The position numbers and the translations under genes are program-made. Positions 1 to 8,894 of a stretch of 64,000 nucleotides of DNA are shown here, piece after piece. The stretch covers positions 1,302,001 to 1,366,000 of the forward strand of contig NZ_JGVU02000002.1 of NCBI RefSeq assembly GCF_000708755.2, given 5' to 3'. A model generated the notes under the pieces. It had not been told where the DNA came from. It did no database searches and worked only from the letters and a program-made list of their open reading frames with translations. Position 1 is the stretch's first letter. Each line of letters opens with the position of its first letter. This stretch comes from Metabacillus indicus LMG 22858. GTDB lineage: Bacteria > Bacillota > Bacilli > Bacillales > Bacillaceae.

Positions 1-1511
1 TTTCTGAGCAGAGGATGATTCGGGTTCGACAGCTCAATCAGTTTCATTGTCGAGAGAATTCCGAAACCCGTTTCAAAAAACGGCATGAATCCAATTGTCA
101 GAACAGACGATATGAGTCCGGAAGCAAGAGCCATTATGAAATAAGAGCCCAACTCAATATTTGAGTAGCTTCCGTTTTGTATCAAGGTGATCGCTGTGAT
201 GATCATGATGTTGATCAGCGCCACAAACAATCCCGTCTGCAAAATTCTTGACCTGACATTCTGCTCGTTCAAAAAGAGGACGCCTGCTATACTGCCGAAC
301 AGGAAGTAGATGCCGATCGTGAAATTGAACGTCCCCGTTACGCCTTCATTAAAGATAATGCTGCCGCATACAGCAAAGATAATGCTTGTCAAAATGGCCA
401 GTCTCTCATGGAGAAGCAGCTTGATCAGCATGGCACCCATAGCGACAGGAACGAGATACCCTACGTTATTATAATTGATTTCCTGAAAGAAGCTGATAAT
501 TTTAATCAGCAGGATGGTAATGCTGAATATCAGGACATACAGAATGAGAGAGTGATTTTTTCTGTGCGGCTGTCTGTCAGGAGCCTCAAAATAATAAATG
601 AGCGCCGCAAGGATCAGAAGGATCATCAGCAGCAGACCGGCAAACGGCTTCAAAGCAAGCTTATTGTCGAGAAGACCTACAAGATCAAGTTTGCGGTAGA
701 TATCCCTGCTGATGTAACCGCCTTCTTCAACAAGAATCTGTCCCTGTTTAATCTGTACTTCATTGACATCATCGTATGCCTGCTGCTTTTTCTCTTCCGT
801 CGCATCAAGATCAAAGACATAGTTCGCAATAACGGCATATCTTCCGAGTTCAATCGCTGCTTTCAGTAAGTCCGCCCTTAAATTCGAGGATGTAAGGTCC
901 TCTTCAACCAGATCCTTTGCCTCATCCTGCTTCTGCAGCGGAATTTCCTCGCTCATCACCCGGTTGACTGCCGTGACCGCTGCATCCTTGGCTATATTCA
1001 GCTCATTCTCCGAGGATTCAAGGAGAGCGGTGAATGTATCATCTGAAATTTTTTCTCGGATATCTTCTGTAAGCTTGTCCTTCAGCCGAATGAGTTTTTC
1101 TTCAATTGATACTGTGTAGGCTTCTTCGCCTTCTGTCACATTTTCATTCTGCAGCTTCATTTCATCTGCAGCCTCTTTGTTTGTTTCTTTTACAAAGTCA
1201 AAGATCGATGTTATGACTTCTACGCGGTTTACAACATAATCTTTTCTCAGGACATATTCATCTTGAACGGCATCGTATGCTTCCTGCCGTTTGCTCTCAG
1301 TTTCAAACGTATCTTCCGCCTGAGTCGGAGCTATGATTGTCTGATCAGAGTAAGTAAAAAGTTCAACATCAACCGTTTCCGGCTTTACATTGCTGTAAAG
1401 GGAGACAAAAATGACAGCAGCAAGCAAAAAATACATGGAAATATGTATAAACTTATAATGCTTTAACGTTTCAATGAGCTGACTGAGCTTAGCACTTCGC
1501 TTTGTTTTCAT
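1..1511 (-). CDS. pgpH: 7TM-HD cyclic-di-AMP phosphodiesterase PgpH, N-terminal part (runs off the left edge)
   Basis: Translating the minus strand from the ATG at 1511 gives an open frame of 503 codons that runs off the window. The first residues are basic, followed by one membrane segment (about residues 23-40). A long, acidic, extracytoplasmic, helix-rich region comes next (about 45-290), then a run of membrane helices (about 300-470). This is the architecture of the 7TMR-HDED/7TM family in PgpH (YqfF). The cytoplasmic HD domain that hydrolyses c-di-AMP would lie in the missing C-terminal part. A GGGGGTGATGTT stretch provides the ribosome-binding site. The gene follows phoH, as in B. subtilis, but a terminator-like hairpin separates them. 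Identity is confident from topology and synteny; catalysis cannot be judged here. Confidence 0.88.
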   Translation of the reverse strand, partial: MKTKRSAKLSQLIETLKHYKFIHISMYFLLAAVIFVSLYSNVKPETVDVELFTYSDQTIIAPTQAEDTFETESKRQEAYDAVQDEYVLRKDYVVNRVEVITSIFDFVKETNKEAADEMKLQNENVTEGEEAYTVSIEEKLIRLKDKLTEDIREKISDDTFTALLESSENELNIAKDAAVTAVNRVMSEEIPLQKQDEAKDLVEEDLTSSNLRADLLKAAIELGRYAVIANYVFDLDATEEKKQQAYDDVNEVQIKQGQILVEEGGYISRDIYRKLDLVGLLDNKLALKPFAGLLLMILLILAALIYYFEAPDRQPHRKNHSLILYVLIFSITILLIKIISFFQEINYNNVGYLVPVAMGAMLIKLLLHERLAILTSIIFAVCGSIIFNEGVTGTFNFTIGIYFLFGSIAGVLFLNEQNVRSRILQTGLFVALINIMIITAITLIQNGSYSNIELGSYFIMALASGLISSVLTIGFMPFFETGFGILSTMKLIELSNPNHPLLR

Positions 1512-1542
1512 AACATCACCCCCCGCTCCCCTTTGCATTCCT

Positions 1543-1581
1543 GAAAAAAGTGACCCGAAAACGGGCGCCCGGGTCACTTTG
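1543..1581 (-). terminator. Rho-independent terminator overlapping the end of phoH
   Basis: On the minus strand AAGTGACCCG pairs with CGGGTCACTT across a short GC-rich loop and is followed by a T run. The 5' arm includes the phoH stop codon. It would end phoH transcription before pgpH, or attenuate it. Confidence 0.8.
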
Positions 1582-2533
1582 TCTTGTCATATGCTTCAAT
1601 GATTTTCGCTACAAGCGGATGGCGCACGACGTCTGACTGCTGCAATTCATTAAACGCTATACCGCTTACAGAATTCAGTGTATCCCTTGCTGCAGCAAGA
1701 CCCGACTGGACGCCTCTCGGCAGGTCAACCTGTGTAATATCGCCGGTAATGACCATTTTCGAACCAAATCCGAGTCTTGTTAAAAACATTTTCATCTGTG
1801 CAGGTGTTGTATTTTGGGCTTCATCCAAAATAACAAAAGCATCATCAAGCGTTCTTCCTCTCATATAGGCAAGAGGCGCAATTTCGATGGTGCCTCTCTC
1901 AATCAGCCGCTGCGTATGTTCCGCTCCGAGAACATCGTTAAGCGCATCATAAAGAGGGCGTAAGTAAGGGTCTACTTTTTCTTTGAGGTCTCCAGGCAGG
2001 AAGCCAAGACTTTCTCCTGCTTCAACAGCCGGCCGCGTGAGAATGATCCGCTTTACTTGATTATTCTTAAGTGCGCTGACCGCCATCACAACGGCGAGAT
2101 ACGTTTTGCCTGTTCCTGCAGGGCCGATGCCGAATATCAGGTCCTTGTTTCGGATAGAAGACACATAATGTCTTTGCCCGAGAGTTTTGACTCTGATGGA
2201 TTTCCCCTGAGCATTTTTGCTTACTTCCTCAACATAAAGAGCTTCAAATTCATCAAGCTTGTGTTTTTTAGCCATTTCAATGCCATAGATGACGTCGCGT
2301 TCGCTGATGGCTATTCCTCTTTTCAGAAGAACCTGAAGCGACGCAAGCACATCACCAGCTATATTTGCATTCTCTTCTTCTCCATTTACATAGACAGCTT
2401 CGCCTCTTGATACAATTGTAACGGACAGCTCATCTTCCATCCGCTTCAGGTGTACATCATTGTTTCCAAAAAGAGATGCTGCTTCGTTTGGATTTTCGAC
2501 TTGCAGATTTATCGTAATGAGTTCTTCTGGCAT
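1574..2533 (-). CDS. phoH: PhoH-family P-loop ATPase
   Basis: This 319-residue protein has a Walker A motif GPAGTGKT at about residues 137-144 and a Walker B-type VILDEAQN stretch near residue 235, as in the PhoH/YbeZ family of RNA-associated ATPases. The N-terminal third is the small nucleic-acid-binding region usual for Gram-positive PhoH. The start is ATG at 2533; its GGGAG ribosome-binding site lies inside the last codons of yqfD, so the two are translationally close. It sits in the yqfC-yqfD-phoH order. The cellular role of PhoH is poorly defined, and a part in RNA processing or ribosome maturation is an inference from the family. Confidence 0.93.
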   Translation of the reverse strand: MPEELITINLQVENPNEAASLFGNNDVHLKRMEDELSVTIVSRGEAVYVNGEEENANIAGDVLASLQVLLKRGIAISERDVIYGIEMAKKHKLDEFEALYVEEVSKNAQGKSIRVKTLGQRHYVSSIRNKDLIFGIGPAGTGKTYLAVVMAVSALKNNQVKRIILTRPAVEAGESLGFLPGDLKEKVDPYLRPLYDALNDVLGAEHTQRLIERGTIEIAPLAYMRGRTLDDAFVILDEAQNTTPAQMKMFLTRLGFGSKMVITGDITQVDLPRGVQSGLAAARDTLNSVSGIAFNELQQSDVVRHPLVAKIIEAYDKTK

Positions 2534-2536
2534 GAT

Positions 2537-3721
2537 TTAGTCTCCCTGAACAATTGGTGTTGTTTTTACGATATTTTCTATAACTTGGTAGAGCACTGTT
2601 AGTTTTACTTTACCATTCTCGTTCGTCTGGTGCAAAACTTTTTGACCCTTTACCTCTGCATCTTCTCCTAATTGTCCAAGCAGCTCTTTTTTGCCCTGAT
2701 CAATCGCGGCAGCGCGCGCCTCTTCCTCTGTATATTGTTTTTCATAGACTTCTTTTTCACGGTAGATCTTCTGGCCGAATCCAAGCGGGAGAGTCCATTT
2801 TAAAAACCGGAGCGGCCTGATATCATTTTCCTCTTCATATTTTGCATACAGGTCCTGATTAAATCCCCAAATCTGGAGATCGGCTGACCCAACTGAAAGG
2901 TACGTTTTTCTGACTTCGCTGCCTGAAAAAAGCTGAAAGGTTTGTTTTTTTGGCACAGTTATTTCCGATCTATACCATGTTTCACCCAGAATTTCCGCTT
3001 TAGCCGCAACAAGCTGCTTCTTTTTTTCGCCTCCGATTAAGCCTGATACGAGCAGCTGCCCTTTTTCAACATGATCATGAATGGTCACGGAAGGCTGTCC
3101 TTTTTCAACATACATCTTTGTAATGACCGCTTTCTTTTTCGCTACAATATGCTGAGGGCCTGCTTCTGCTGTTTTTTCGGGTTCATTCTTTTCGACCACC
3201 TCAAAATGAAAATGCGTTCCCCTGAGTTCAACACCCACCCATGTCAATTCACTGATATTGTCTGTCAGCTTTTTCTGGATGGAATCAGGATCAAGCGTCA
3301 TGAACTGCAGCCTTCCTGTTTTCACCCCCATTGCATCCAGCTCTTTCATGATTTTATGCTCCGTGCTCGGCTTTGCGCCTTTTACATCGATTCCCCAAAT
3401 CATATTGGAGAGGAGCAGGATGACAGCAAAGAACAGAGTGAATCCGATAACAAAGCCGCTGTTTTTCAATGATTTCTGGATTAGAAACGGCAGTCCCGAC
3501 ACCTTTTGCAGCGAACATTTGCATTCGCTTTTTCTTGCCGCCCGCCTCAAGGCATGTACATCTTTCAGGCGAATAAAAAAAGAGAGTCCATTCTCTTCTT
3601 TTCTCACATTCCAGACAGGGATTCCCTGTCTGATGCAGTCATTTACAAACCGTTCCGTTCCTCTTCCCGCTGCTGTTACTTTTATCACGCCGTAAAAGAA
3701 ATGCATCCATTGATTTTTCAT
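2537..3721 (-). CDS. yqfD: Sporulation protein YqfD
   Basis: A 394-residue protein starting MKNQWMHFF; I chose the ATG at 3721 because CGGGGGATG lies just before it, whereas upstream in-frame starts have no such site. The N-terminal about 85 residues form a soluble module, followed by one membrane segment (about residues 90-112) and a large beta-rich domain that should face the outside or intermembrane space. The matching B. subtilis YqfD belongs to the mother-cell sigma-E regulon and is needed for efficient sporulation; its molecular role is not settled. It follows yqfC with a few bases between them and its last codons carry the phoH ribosome-binding site. Confidence 0.9.
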   Translation of the reverse strand: MKNQWMHFFYGVIKVTAAGRGTERFVNDCIRQGIPVWNVRKEENGLSFFIRLKDVHALRRAARKSECKCSLQKVSGLPFLIQKSLKNSGFVIGFTLFFAVILLLSNMIWGIDVKGAKPSTEHKIMKELDAMGVKTGRLQFMTLDPDSIQKKLTDNISELTWVGVELRGTHFHFEVVEKNEPEKTAEAGPQHIVAKKKAVITKMYVEKGQPSVTIHDHVEKGQLLVSGLIGGEKKKQLVAAKAEILGETWYRSEITVPKKQTFQLFSGSEVRKTYLSVGSADLQIWGFNQDLYAKYEEENDIRPLRFLKWTLPLGFGQKIYREKEVYEKQYTEEEARAAAIDQGKKELLGQLGEDAEVKGQKVLHQTNENGKVKLTVLYQVIENIVKTTPIVQGD

Positions 3722-3737
3722 CGTCATCCCCCGATTT

Positions 3738-4025
3738 TTAAGATTGTTCCAAGTAATTGACCTGATCAATTTTCCCCTGCAGAAGAATCTCTTCAGGCAG
3801 AATGGTTTTTATGACAAAAGCTTCTCCCTTTATTTGAAGCTGACCCTGTTTTAACAGAAGCCTCAGCTCATTGTCTGTAAATGTAAGCAGCCCTCTGTGA
3901 TTTTCTATATAAATATGTATCTGGCCGATCATGGTGATGCGGGGAAGATCCATCATGACATCCTGGGGTATTTCAATTGTTCGCGTGATCCATTTCGCAA
4001 CGTTCTGCCGCCATTTTTTCGCCAT
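3738..4025 (-). CDS. yqfC: Sporulation protein YqfC
   Basis: A 95-residue protein with a YabP/YqfC-family pattern: a basic N-terminus, then a short beta-strand-rich domain (MIGQIHIYIENHRGLLTFTD). The family is found in sporulating Firmicutes and is usually co-transcribed with yqfD. Here the ATG at 4025 lies directly after a T run, and its only ribosome-binding sequence (AGAGGGGG) forms the 3' arm of a terminator-like hairpin. Translation should therefore depend on which promoter made the RNA (see the hairpin entry and the finding). Confidence 0.88.
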   Translation of the reverse strand: MAKKWRQNVAKWITRTIEIPQDVMMDLPRITMIGQIHIYIENHRGLLTFTDNELRLLLKQGQLQIKGEAFVIKTILPEEILLQGKIDQVNYLEQS

Positions 4026-4074
4026 AAAAAAGAACCCCCTCTCATCTCATATGTATGAGTTTAAAGGGGGTTCT
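4026..4074 (-). terminator. Terminator hairpin between yqfB and yqfC that sequesters the yqfC ribosome-binding site
   Basis: Minus-strand arms GAACCCCCT (at 4065-4073) and AGGGGGTTC (at 4032-4040) pair perfectly around a 24-nt loop and are followed by TTTTTT, which touches the yqfC start codon. It should stop transcripts arriving from nfeD-floA-yqfB. The same 3' arm is the only plausible ribosome-binding site of yqfC. Confidence 0.85.
4051..4057 (-). promoter_or_regulatory. Possible sigma-E -10 element inside the hairpin loop
   Basis: The loop reads CTCATACATATGAG on the minus strand, containing CATACAT, the core of the sigma-E -10 consensus. A transcript starting just downstream would lack the 5' arm of the hairpin and leave the yqfC ribosome-binding site free. 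I could not find a convincing -35 element, so this is tentative. Confidence 0.4.
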
Positions 4075-4085
4075 AACACATTTTT

Positions 4086-4574
4086 TTAAAGTTGCCGCCT
4101 TGCTGCCCTGTGCGGCTTTTTAGAACGCGGCGGTCCGATGATTTCGCTCCAGATAATGCCCCGGACAATATCATCTCTTGCAGCTGCAGGTGTTTTCTTA
4201 GGTGCAGCAGGAGCCTTCTGAGCCGTCTGCTGCACAAACAGATCCGCCTGCTCCTTTAATTCCGTCACATTCCTTGAAGCGGCATCTTCGTCCGCATTCG
4301 GCAAGGTGCTTTTAGCAGACTGATATCTTGCTTCAATTGTTTTAACAGCTTCTTTCATTCGGTCCTTTGCTTCTTCAAACGATTCCCTGCCCGGCTTTTC
4401 AGCCTCCGCTCTATTCGGCGCGGCAGTATTTTGTACAGTAGCAGGTTTTCTTTTTCGATCACGCTGCGCTTCTGCTTTTTTATCTCTCGCTTTTTTTCCG
4501 AACAGGGAAGAAATGGCGAAGATAAGACCTGCTATCACAAGAGGGTTGTTTAAAAGAAAATCAATCCATTGCAT
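4086..4574 (-). CDS. yqfB: Small membrane-anchored protein in the YqfB position
   Basis: A 162-residue protein with one N-terminal membrane segment (about residues 8-24), followed by a lysine- and alanine-rich, charged tail predicted to be helical or disordered. It has no recognisable catalytic motif. The symbol rests on position directly downstream of floA, as in the B. subtilis nfeD-floA-yqfB unit; the tail itself is not conserved enough to argue homology by eye. AGGAGG lies nine bases before the ATG. It probably accompanies the NfeD/flotillin pair at the membrane, which is an inference from operon membership only. Confidence 0.65.
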   Translation of the reverse strand: MQWIDFLLNNPLVIAGLIFAISSLFGKKARDKKAEAQRDRKRKPATVQNTAAPNRAEAEKPGRESFEEAKDRMKEAVKTIEARYQSAKSTLPNADEDAASRNVTELKEQADLFVQQTAQKAPAAPKKTPAAARDDIVRGIIWSEIIGPPRSKKPHRAARRQL

Positions 4575-4604
4575 CCATCAGCACCTCCTGATTTGGGCTG
4601 ATTC

Positions 4605-5594
4605 CTACTCTTCATGATCAGGCTGATCTTTCGAAAGCTTTCCGATCGAATCTCTCATGCCTGTATCAGCATGTATATTTTCAAAATTCATATAGTCCAT
4701 CACGCCGATTTTCCCATTGCGCAGTGCTTCTGCCATCGCGAGAGGAACTGTAGCCTCTGCCTCCACAACCTTCGCTCTCATTTCCTGCGTTCTGGCATTC
4801 ATTTCCTGTTCAAGAGCGACCGCCATCGCACGGCGTTCTTCAGCTTTTGCCTGGGCAATTTTCTTATCTGCTTCAGCCTGATCAGTCTGCAGAATCGCCC
4901 CGATGTTTTTGCCAATATCCACATCTGCGATATCGATCGACAGAATTTCAAAAGCAGTCCCTGAATCAAGTCCTTTGTTTAATACCGTCTGAGAAATCCT
5001 ATCCGGGTTTTCAAGAACTTTTTTATGGTTGTCAGAAGAACCGATCGTACTGACGATTCCTTCTCCTACCCGTGCAATAATGGTGTCTTCGCCGGCACCC
5101 CCGACAAGTCTTTCAATGTTTGCACGGACTGTGATGCGCGCTTTTGCTTTTACTTCGATTCCGTCCATAGCAACCCCTGCAATAAACGGCGTTTCAATCA
5201 CTTTTGGATTAACACTCATCTGTACAGCTTCAAGAACATCGCGTCCAGCCAGGTCAATGGCTGCACAGCGCTCAAATGTCAGTTCGATGTTGGCGCGCTC
5301 AGCTGCGATCAAAGCATTTACAACCCGGTCTACATTCCCTCCGGCAAGATAATGGCTTTCAAGCTGATTGATGGTTACTCCAAGTCCAGCCTTATGTGCT
5401 TTAATGAGCGGATTAATGATTCTGTTCGGACTTACTCGGCGAAGCCTCATCCCGATCAGGGTGAAAATACTGATTCTTACCCCTGCAGCAAGTGCTGAAA
5501 TCCACAGTGTAATCGGCACAAAGGTAAATAAAACACCAAGTACAATGACACCTATAACAATTAAGCCTAACGTGAGCAGCAATGATGGATCCAT
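4605..5594 (-). CDS. floA: Flotillin-like protein FloA
   Basis: A 329-residue protein of usual FloA length. A short hydrophobic stretch (about residues 5-45) inserts in the membrane without crossing in the standard way. The SPFH/band-7-like core follows, then an Ala/Glu-rich flotillin coiled coil (about 235-300, with [18 protein letters not shown]). FloA organises functional membrane microdomains and affects membrane fluidity and signalling complexes. It is preceded by a strong GAAGGAGG site and by nfeD 16 bases upstream, the usual pairing of flotillin with an NfeD protein. Confidence 0.96.
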   Translation of the reverse strand: MDPSLLLTLGLIVIGVIVLGVLFTFVPITLWISALAAGVRISIFTLIGMRLRRVSPNRIINPLIKAHKAGLGVTINQLESHYLAGGNVDRVVNALIAAERANIELTFERCAAIDLAGRDVLEAVQMSVNPKVIETPFIAGVAMDGIEVKAKARITVRANIERLVGGAGEDTIIARVGEGIVSTIGSSDNHKKVLENPDRISQTVLNKGLDSGTAFEILSIDIADVDIGKNIGAILQTDQAEADKKIAQAKAEERRAMAVALEQEMNARTQEMRAKVVEAEATVPLAMAEALRNGKIGVMDYMNFENIHADTGMRDSIGKLSKDQPDHEE

Positions 5595-5610
5595 TTTGTT
5601 CCTCCTTCAA

Positions 5611-6939
5611 TTAAATGATTTCTCTTACGACGACCCGGGAGCCCTCTACCTTAATAACCTTTACTTTCTGATCTTTTGCAATAAACGTTCCTTCTGTCAC
5701 CACATCAATGCGCTCATCTTCGATCAGAGCTGTGCCCGAAGGCCTCATTGAAGTTAGTGCCACACCCGTCTTGCCGATCAGCTCGAGCCTGCTGCGGTTC
5801 GAAACATATCCGCTTTCCGTATTGGTTGAATCACGCAATATGAGTTTTTTAAAGATATTCATACGTTTTCCAAACACCTTTACAAATATGATGGCTGCCG
5901 ATACGGCAACTAAAAGCGCAATCCCAAGCGAAAAGGCCATATAGCCTATGTCATCTGTTGCGATGAAGAAACTGAGCAGGATTGCTCCAAAACCAATAAA
6001 TCCTATTATGCCTCCCGGGACGAAAAACTCAGCTGCCACAAGAATGATTCCGGCGGCAAAAAGAATGATGGTCTCAAGCCCGGCAAGCCCTGCAATATAG
6101 TGTCCGTAGAAGAATAGGAAGAGCGAAGACAGTCCCATAATTCCCGGCAGTCCGAAACCTGGACTGTAAAGCTCAACAATTAGCCCGAGGCTTCCAATAG
6201 AGAGCAGAATAGGGATGACAATCGGGTTTGTGACAAACCGCGCGACCTTCTCGGCAAAGCTTACTTCAATATCAATGACTTCTGCTGAGGCAAGATTCAG
6301 CTTTTGGAGCAAACTGTCCAGATTTTCAGCCGTTCCCTCAGAATAACCGACCTCAAGCGCCTGCTCCGAATTCAGTGTCAGAAGATCACCTTTTCCGGCT
6401 CCGTACTCAGGCACATCCACATCAGGATCTGCCATGGCAAGGGCATATTTGGCATTCCGGTTATTTTGCTCAGCTGATTCCTTCATTTCCGCAAGCCAGA
6501 GCGATTCTGCCTTTTTATCTGCTGTATTGCCTTCAAGATCAATGATAGCGGCAGATCCCATTTTCGCACCGGGAACCATATAAATCTGATCTGCATTCAG
6601 GGCAATATACGCTCCGGCAGACAGCGCCCTGCGGTCAATAAAAGCGGTTACAGGGATGTTCGACCCTCTGATTGTATCAGCAATTTCAAGAGCGGCATCA
6701 ACCGCTCCCCCTGGAGTATTGATGTCTAAAATGATATGGTCTGCATTTGCAGCAGCAGCTTCCTTAAACGATCTCTTGATAAACTGCGACAATCCTTTTT
6801 CAACCGTCTCTTCAATGGGGATAACCGCAACTTTATCTGCTGAATTGTCAGCTGCAGGCATATATGCACTTCCAAAAAGCGAAAGGAAAAGAACAATGCC
6901 GAAAAAGATATGAAATAGACGGTTATGATGACTCTTCAA
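5611..6939 (-). CDS. yqeZ: NfeD-family membrane serine protease-like protein (YqeZ)
   Basis: A 442-residue protein with a signal-like N-terminal helix, a ClpP/crotonase-type region (about residues 35-220, with DINTPGGAVDAALEIADTI and the SAGAYIALNAD stretch that carries the serine), four or five membrane helices (about 235-360), and a C-terminal OB-fold NfeD domain (about 375-440). This is the long NfeD1b form. The start appears to be TTG at 6939 with GGGGG 11 bases upstream. It heads the nfeD-floA-yqfB operon behind a sigma-W-type promoter. In B. subtilis this unit contributes to resistance against sublancin. Confidence 0.93.
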   Translation of the reverse strand: MKSHHNRLFHIFFGIVLFLSLFGSAYMPAADNSADKVAVIPIEETVEKGLSQFIKRSFKEAAAANADHIILDINTPGGAVDAALEIADTIRGSNIPVTAFIDRRALSAGAYIALNADQIYMVPGAKMGSAAIIDLEGNTADKKAESLWLAEMKESAEQNNRNAKYALAMADPDVDVPEYGAGKGDLLTLNSEQALEVGYSEGTAENLDSLLQKLNLASAEVIDIEVSFAEKVARFVTNPIVIPILLSIGSLGLIVELYSPGFGLPGIMGLSSLFLFFYGHYIAGLAGLETIILFAAGIILVAAEFFVPGGIIGFIGFGAILLSFFIATDDIGYMAFSLGIALLVAVSAAIIFVKVFGKRMNIFKKLILRDSTNTESGYVSNRSRLELIGKTGVALTSMRPSGTALIEDERIDVVTEGTFIAKDQKVKVIKVEGSRVVVREII

Positions 6940-6978
6940 TGTTCAGCTGGCCCCCTTTCATCTGCAGTCTATCAGTAA

Positions 6979-7005
6979 TACGTTTCTACTTAAGTATAGG
7001 TTTCA
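6979..7005 (-). promoter_or_regulatory. Sigma-W-type promoter of yqeZ-floA-yqfB
   Basis: The minus strand has TGAAAC (7000-7005), a 17-base spacer, then CGTA (6979-6982). This closely matches the extracytoplasmic sigma-W consensus TGAAAC-N16/17-CGTA. It lies about 40 bases upstream of the TTG start of yqeZ, and the B. subtilis counterpart operon is a known sigma-W target. Confidence 0.78.
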
Positions 7006-7025
7006 TTTTTATTAAAAATTCTGCT

Positions 7026-7062
7026 AAAAAACACCCTGTTCAAATGAACAGGGTGTTTTTCC
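7026..7062 (-). terminator. Terminator of rpsU-yqeY
   Basis: Perfect arms AACACCCTGTTC / GAACAGGGTGTT with T runs on both sides, immediately after the yqeY stop. It could act in either direction. Confidence 0.9.
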
Positions 7063-7067
7063 GGTTT

Positions 7068-7514
7068 TTATGATAGCTGTCCAGCTACAGTTTTATTGAC
7101 AAGCGCACCGTCAGCCTTACCTTTAACCTTAGGCATGATGGCAGCCATAACTTTACCCATGTCTGCTTTTGACACAGCATTCACTTCAGCAATCGTTTCC
7201 TGAACGATAGCTGTAAGTTCTTCCTCTGTCAGCTGCTTAGGCATGTATACAGTTAAGATATCAAGTTCAGCCTGTGTCTTTTCAACTAAATCTAAGCGAT
7301 CAGCTTTACTGAATTCCTGGAGGGAGTCTTTACGTTGCTTTAATTCGCGAGAAAACACAGTCAGTTCCTCTTCAGCAGACAACTCCTGTTTACCCAGTTT
7401 GATGGCTTCATTCTGTAATGAGGCTTTCACCATACGGATAACAGCCAGTTTGTCCTTCTCTTTGTTCTTCATCGCTTGTTTCATATCTTGATTCAAACGC
7501 TCAAGAAGACTCAT
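7068..7514 (-). CDS. yqeY: GatB/YqeY-domain protein
   Basis: A 148-residue all-helical protein of the YqeY family, related to the tail domain of the GatB subunit of the tRNA-dependent amidotransferase. Typical features are the N-terminal [16 protein letters not shown] and the terminal [18 protein letters not shown]. Its function is unknown; tRNA binding is suggested by the GatB relation. It follows rpsU by 13 bases, the standard pairing in Bacillaceae. Confidence 0.95.
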   Translation of the reverse strand: MSLLERLNQDMKQAMKNKEKDKLAVIRMVKASLQNEAIKLGKQELSAEEELTVFSRELKQRKDSLQEFSKADRLDLVEKTQAELDILTVYMPKQLTEEELTAIVQETIAEVNAVSKADMGKVMAAIMPKVKGKADGALVNKTVAGQLS

Positions 7515-7527
7515 AAATCCACCCTCT

Positions 7528-7701
7528 TTAGAATTTGCGTTTTCTAGCAGCTTCAGACTTTTTCTTACGTTTTACGCTAGGTTTTTCATAGAATTCGCGC
7601 TTTCTAGCTTCTTGTATAGTACCGCTTTTTGATACTGTACGTTTGAAGCGACGAAGAGCGTCCTCAAGCGACTCGTTTTTACGAACGACCGTTTTTGACA
7701 T
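7528..7701 (-). CDS. rpsU: 30S ribosomal protein S21
   Basis: A 57-residue, highly basic protein starting [20 protein letters not shown] and ending in a lysine/arginine-rich tail, the S21 hallmark. A longer frame extends upstream to 7920, but the ATG at 7701 follows a GGAGGGA site and gives the normal family length. S21 joins the 30S platform near the anti-Shine-Dalgarno sequence. Its transcript has a roughly 80-base leader behind a strong promoter. Confidence 0.97.
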   Translation of the reverse strand: MSKTVVRKNESLEDALRRFKRTVSKSGTIQEARKREFYEKPSVKRKKKSEAARKRKF

Positions 7702-7750
7702 TCTTATTCCCTCCCTCCGAATACAACCAATCGACATCATCTGTTTAATA

Positions 7751-7772
7751 AACATGTTTAAAGAAAACATGT
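7751..7772 (-). promoter_or_regulatory. Hairpin in the rpsU leader
   Basis: ACATGTTT and AAACATGT form an 8-bp stem in the rpsU 5' untranslated region. It has no T run, so it is a leader structure rather than a terminator. Autoregulation by S21 is possible but unproven. Confidence 0.45.
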
Positions 7773-7780
7773 ACTTTGCC

Positions 7781-7809
7781 ATTATAATATAACGTGCCTC
7801 AGAGGTCAA
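7781..7809 (-). promoter_or_regulatory. Sigma-A promoter of rpsU
   Basis: TTGACC (7804-7809), a 17-base spacer and a perfect TATAAT (7781-7786) on the minus strand, about 80 bases upstream of the rpsU start. Confidence 0.88.
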
Positions 7810-7907
7810 CTTATATAAAAAAACTTCTAAAGAACAATCGTTTGTCCATAGTATTTCTGTCATGATTCTGCGCGCTTGTCCATATAGTGTGAAGAAGAGG
7901 TGAGCAC

Positions 7908-8855
7908 ATGGCGGCTGCAATGTTCTTTTTGCTGTATTTACTTTTCTTTCTGACAGGTATGCAAATACTTAAAAACGGTCTTTCCATTTTATCAGGAAGC
8001 ACTATGAGAAGCTGGGTGTTTGCCTGTATAGATCACCCGTTCAAAGCGTTTCTTGCAGGCATTGTTTTTACCGGTATTCTGCAGAGCAGTTCAGCTGTTA
8101 TGGTCATTGTGATCGGGCTGGTCTCTGCGGGTATCATTACATTCAGACAAACCATCGGCATCATATTGGGAACGAATATCGGGTCGACTTTTACGACTCA
8201 GCTGATCACACTGGACCTTGGATCACTGATTTTCCCCATGATAGGCGGGGGATTACTTTTCTTTTTAGCGGGTGCGATGATGAAAAGGCAGTCCCTTCTC
8301 AGGATCAGCGGAATTCTTTCCGGGCTTGGCCTGCTGTTTTTATCCATGTCCGGGTTTGGCAAGCTTGCAGAACCTCTATCGCACCTTGAGACCGTAAGTG
8401 AACTGCTGCTGTATTCAAACACCCATGCGTTTGCAGGAGTGCTTGGCGGCACAGTTTTGACTGCCATCATTCACTCAAGCGCTGCAGCCGCAGGCATCAT
8501 TATGAGCTTTATGAATGCAGACCTACTGACTCTCAGCGCCGGCATAGCCTACATTCTCGGAGCTAATATCGGAACGTGCATCACCGGTTTGATGGCATCA
8601 GCCGGAGCCGGGCATGAAGCCAAACTGACAGCCTATGCCCATGTCTGGCTCAATGTCCTTGGAGTCGCTGCCTTTTATCCATTTATTGCTTTCTGCAGCG
8701 GTATTGCAGAGCATTTTGCAGCCGAGCCTGATTTGCAGCTGGCCCATTTCAGTCTCGTGTTCAATGTCGTCAGTTCGATTGCCGTCCTTCCTTTTGCTGA
8801 ACCATTCGGAAGATTTGTGGAGTCTTCCGCCAGGTTTGTTAATAGAAAGCATTAA
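7908..8855 (+). CDS. yqeW: Na/Pi cotransporter family protein (YqeW)
   Basis: A 315-residue integral membrane protein with about eight hydrophobic segments. It has two inverted PNaPi repeats, each with its signature: [17 protein letters not shown] near residue 55 and [16 protein letters not shown] near residue 190. The QSSS / HSSA motifs line the substrate pathway in sodium-phosphate cotransporters. It lacks the cytoplasmic PhoU-like tail of longer NptA proteins. AGAGGTGAGCAC precedes the ATG. It is the first plus-strand gene in the window and is monocistronic between the rpsU promoter and a terminator shared with deoC. Confidence 0.9.
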   Translation: MAAAMFFLLYLLFFLTGMQILKNGLSILSGSTMRSWVFACIDHPFKAFLAGIVFTGILQSSSAVMVIVIGLVSAGIITFRQTIGIILGTNIGSTFTTQLITLDLGSLIFPMIGGGLLFFLAGAMMKRQSLLRISGILSGLGLLFLSMSGFGKLAEPLSHLETVSELLLYSNTHAFAGVLGGTVLTAIIHSSAAAAGIIMSFMNADLLTLSAGIAYILGANIGTCITGLMASAGAGHEAKLTAYAHVWLNVLGVAAFYPFIAFCSGIAEHFAAEPDLQLAHFSLVFNVVSSIAVLPFAEPFGRFVESSARFVNRKH

Positions 8856-8890
8856 AAAAAGCTGCCGGATTTCTCCGTCAGCTTTTTGCT
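8853..8890. terminator. Bidirectional terminator between yqeW and deoC
   Basis: AAAAAGCTG...CAGCTTTTT arms, with a small internal imperfection, in the gap between two convergent genes. A-rich and T-rich flanks suit both strands. Confidence 0.8.
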
Positions 8891-8894
8891 GTTA

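Noticed and set aside
408-1466. Plus-strand ORFs at the left edge as genes
   Set aside because: They are shadows of pgpH, which reads continuously on the minus strand with a full domain pattern.
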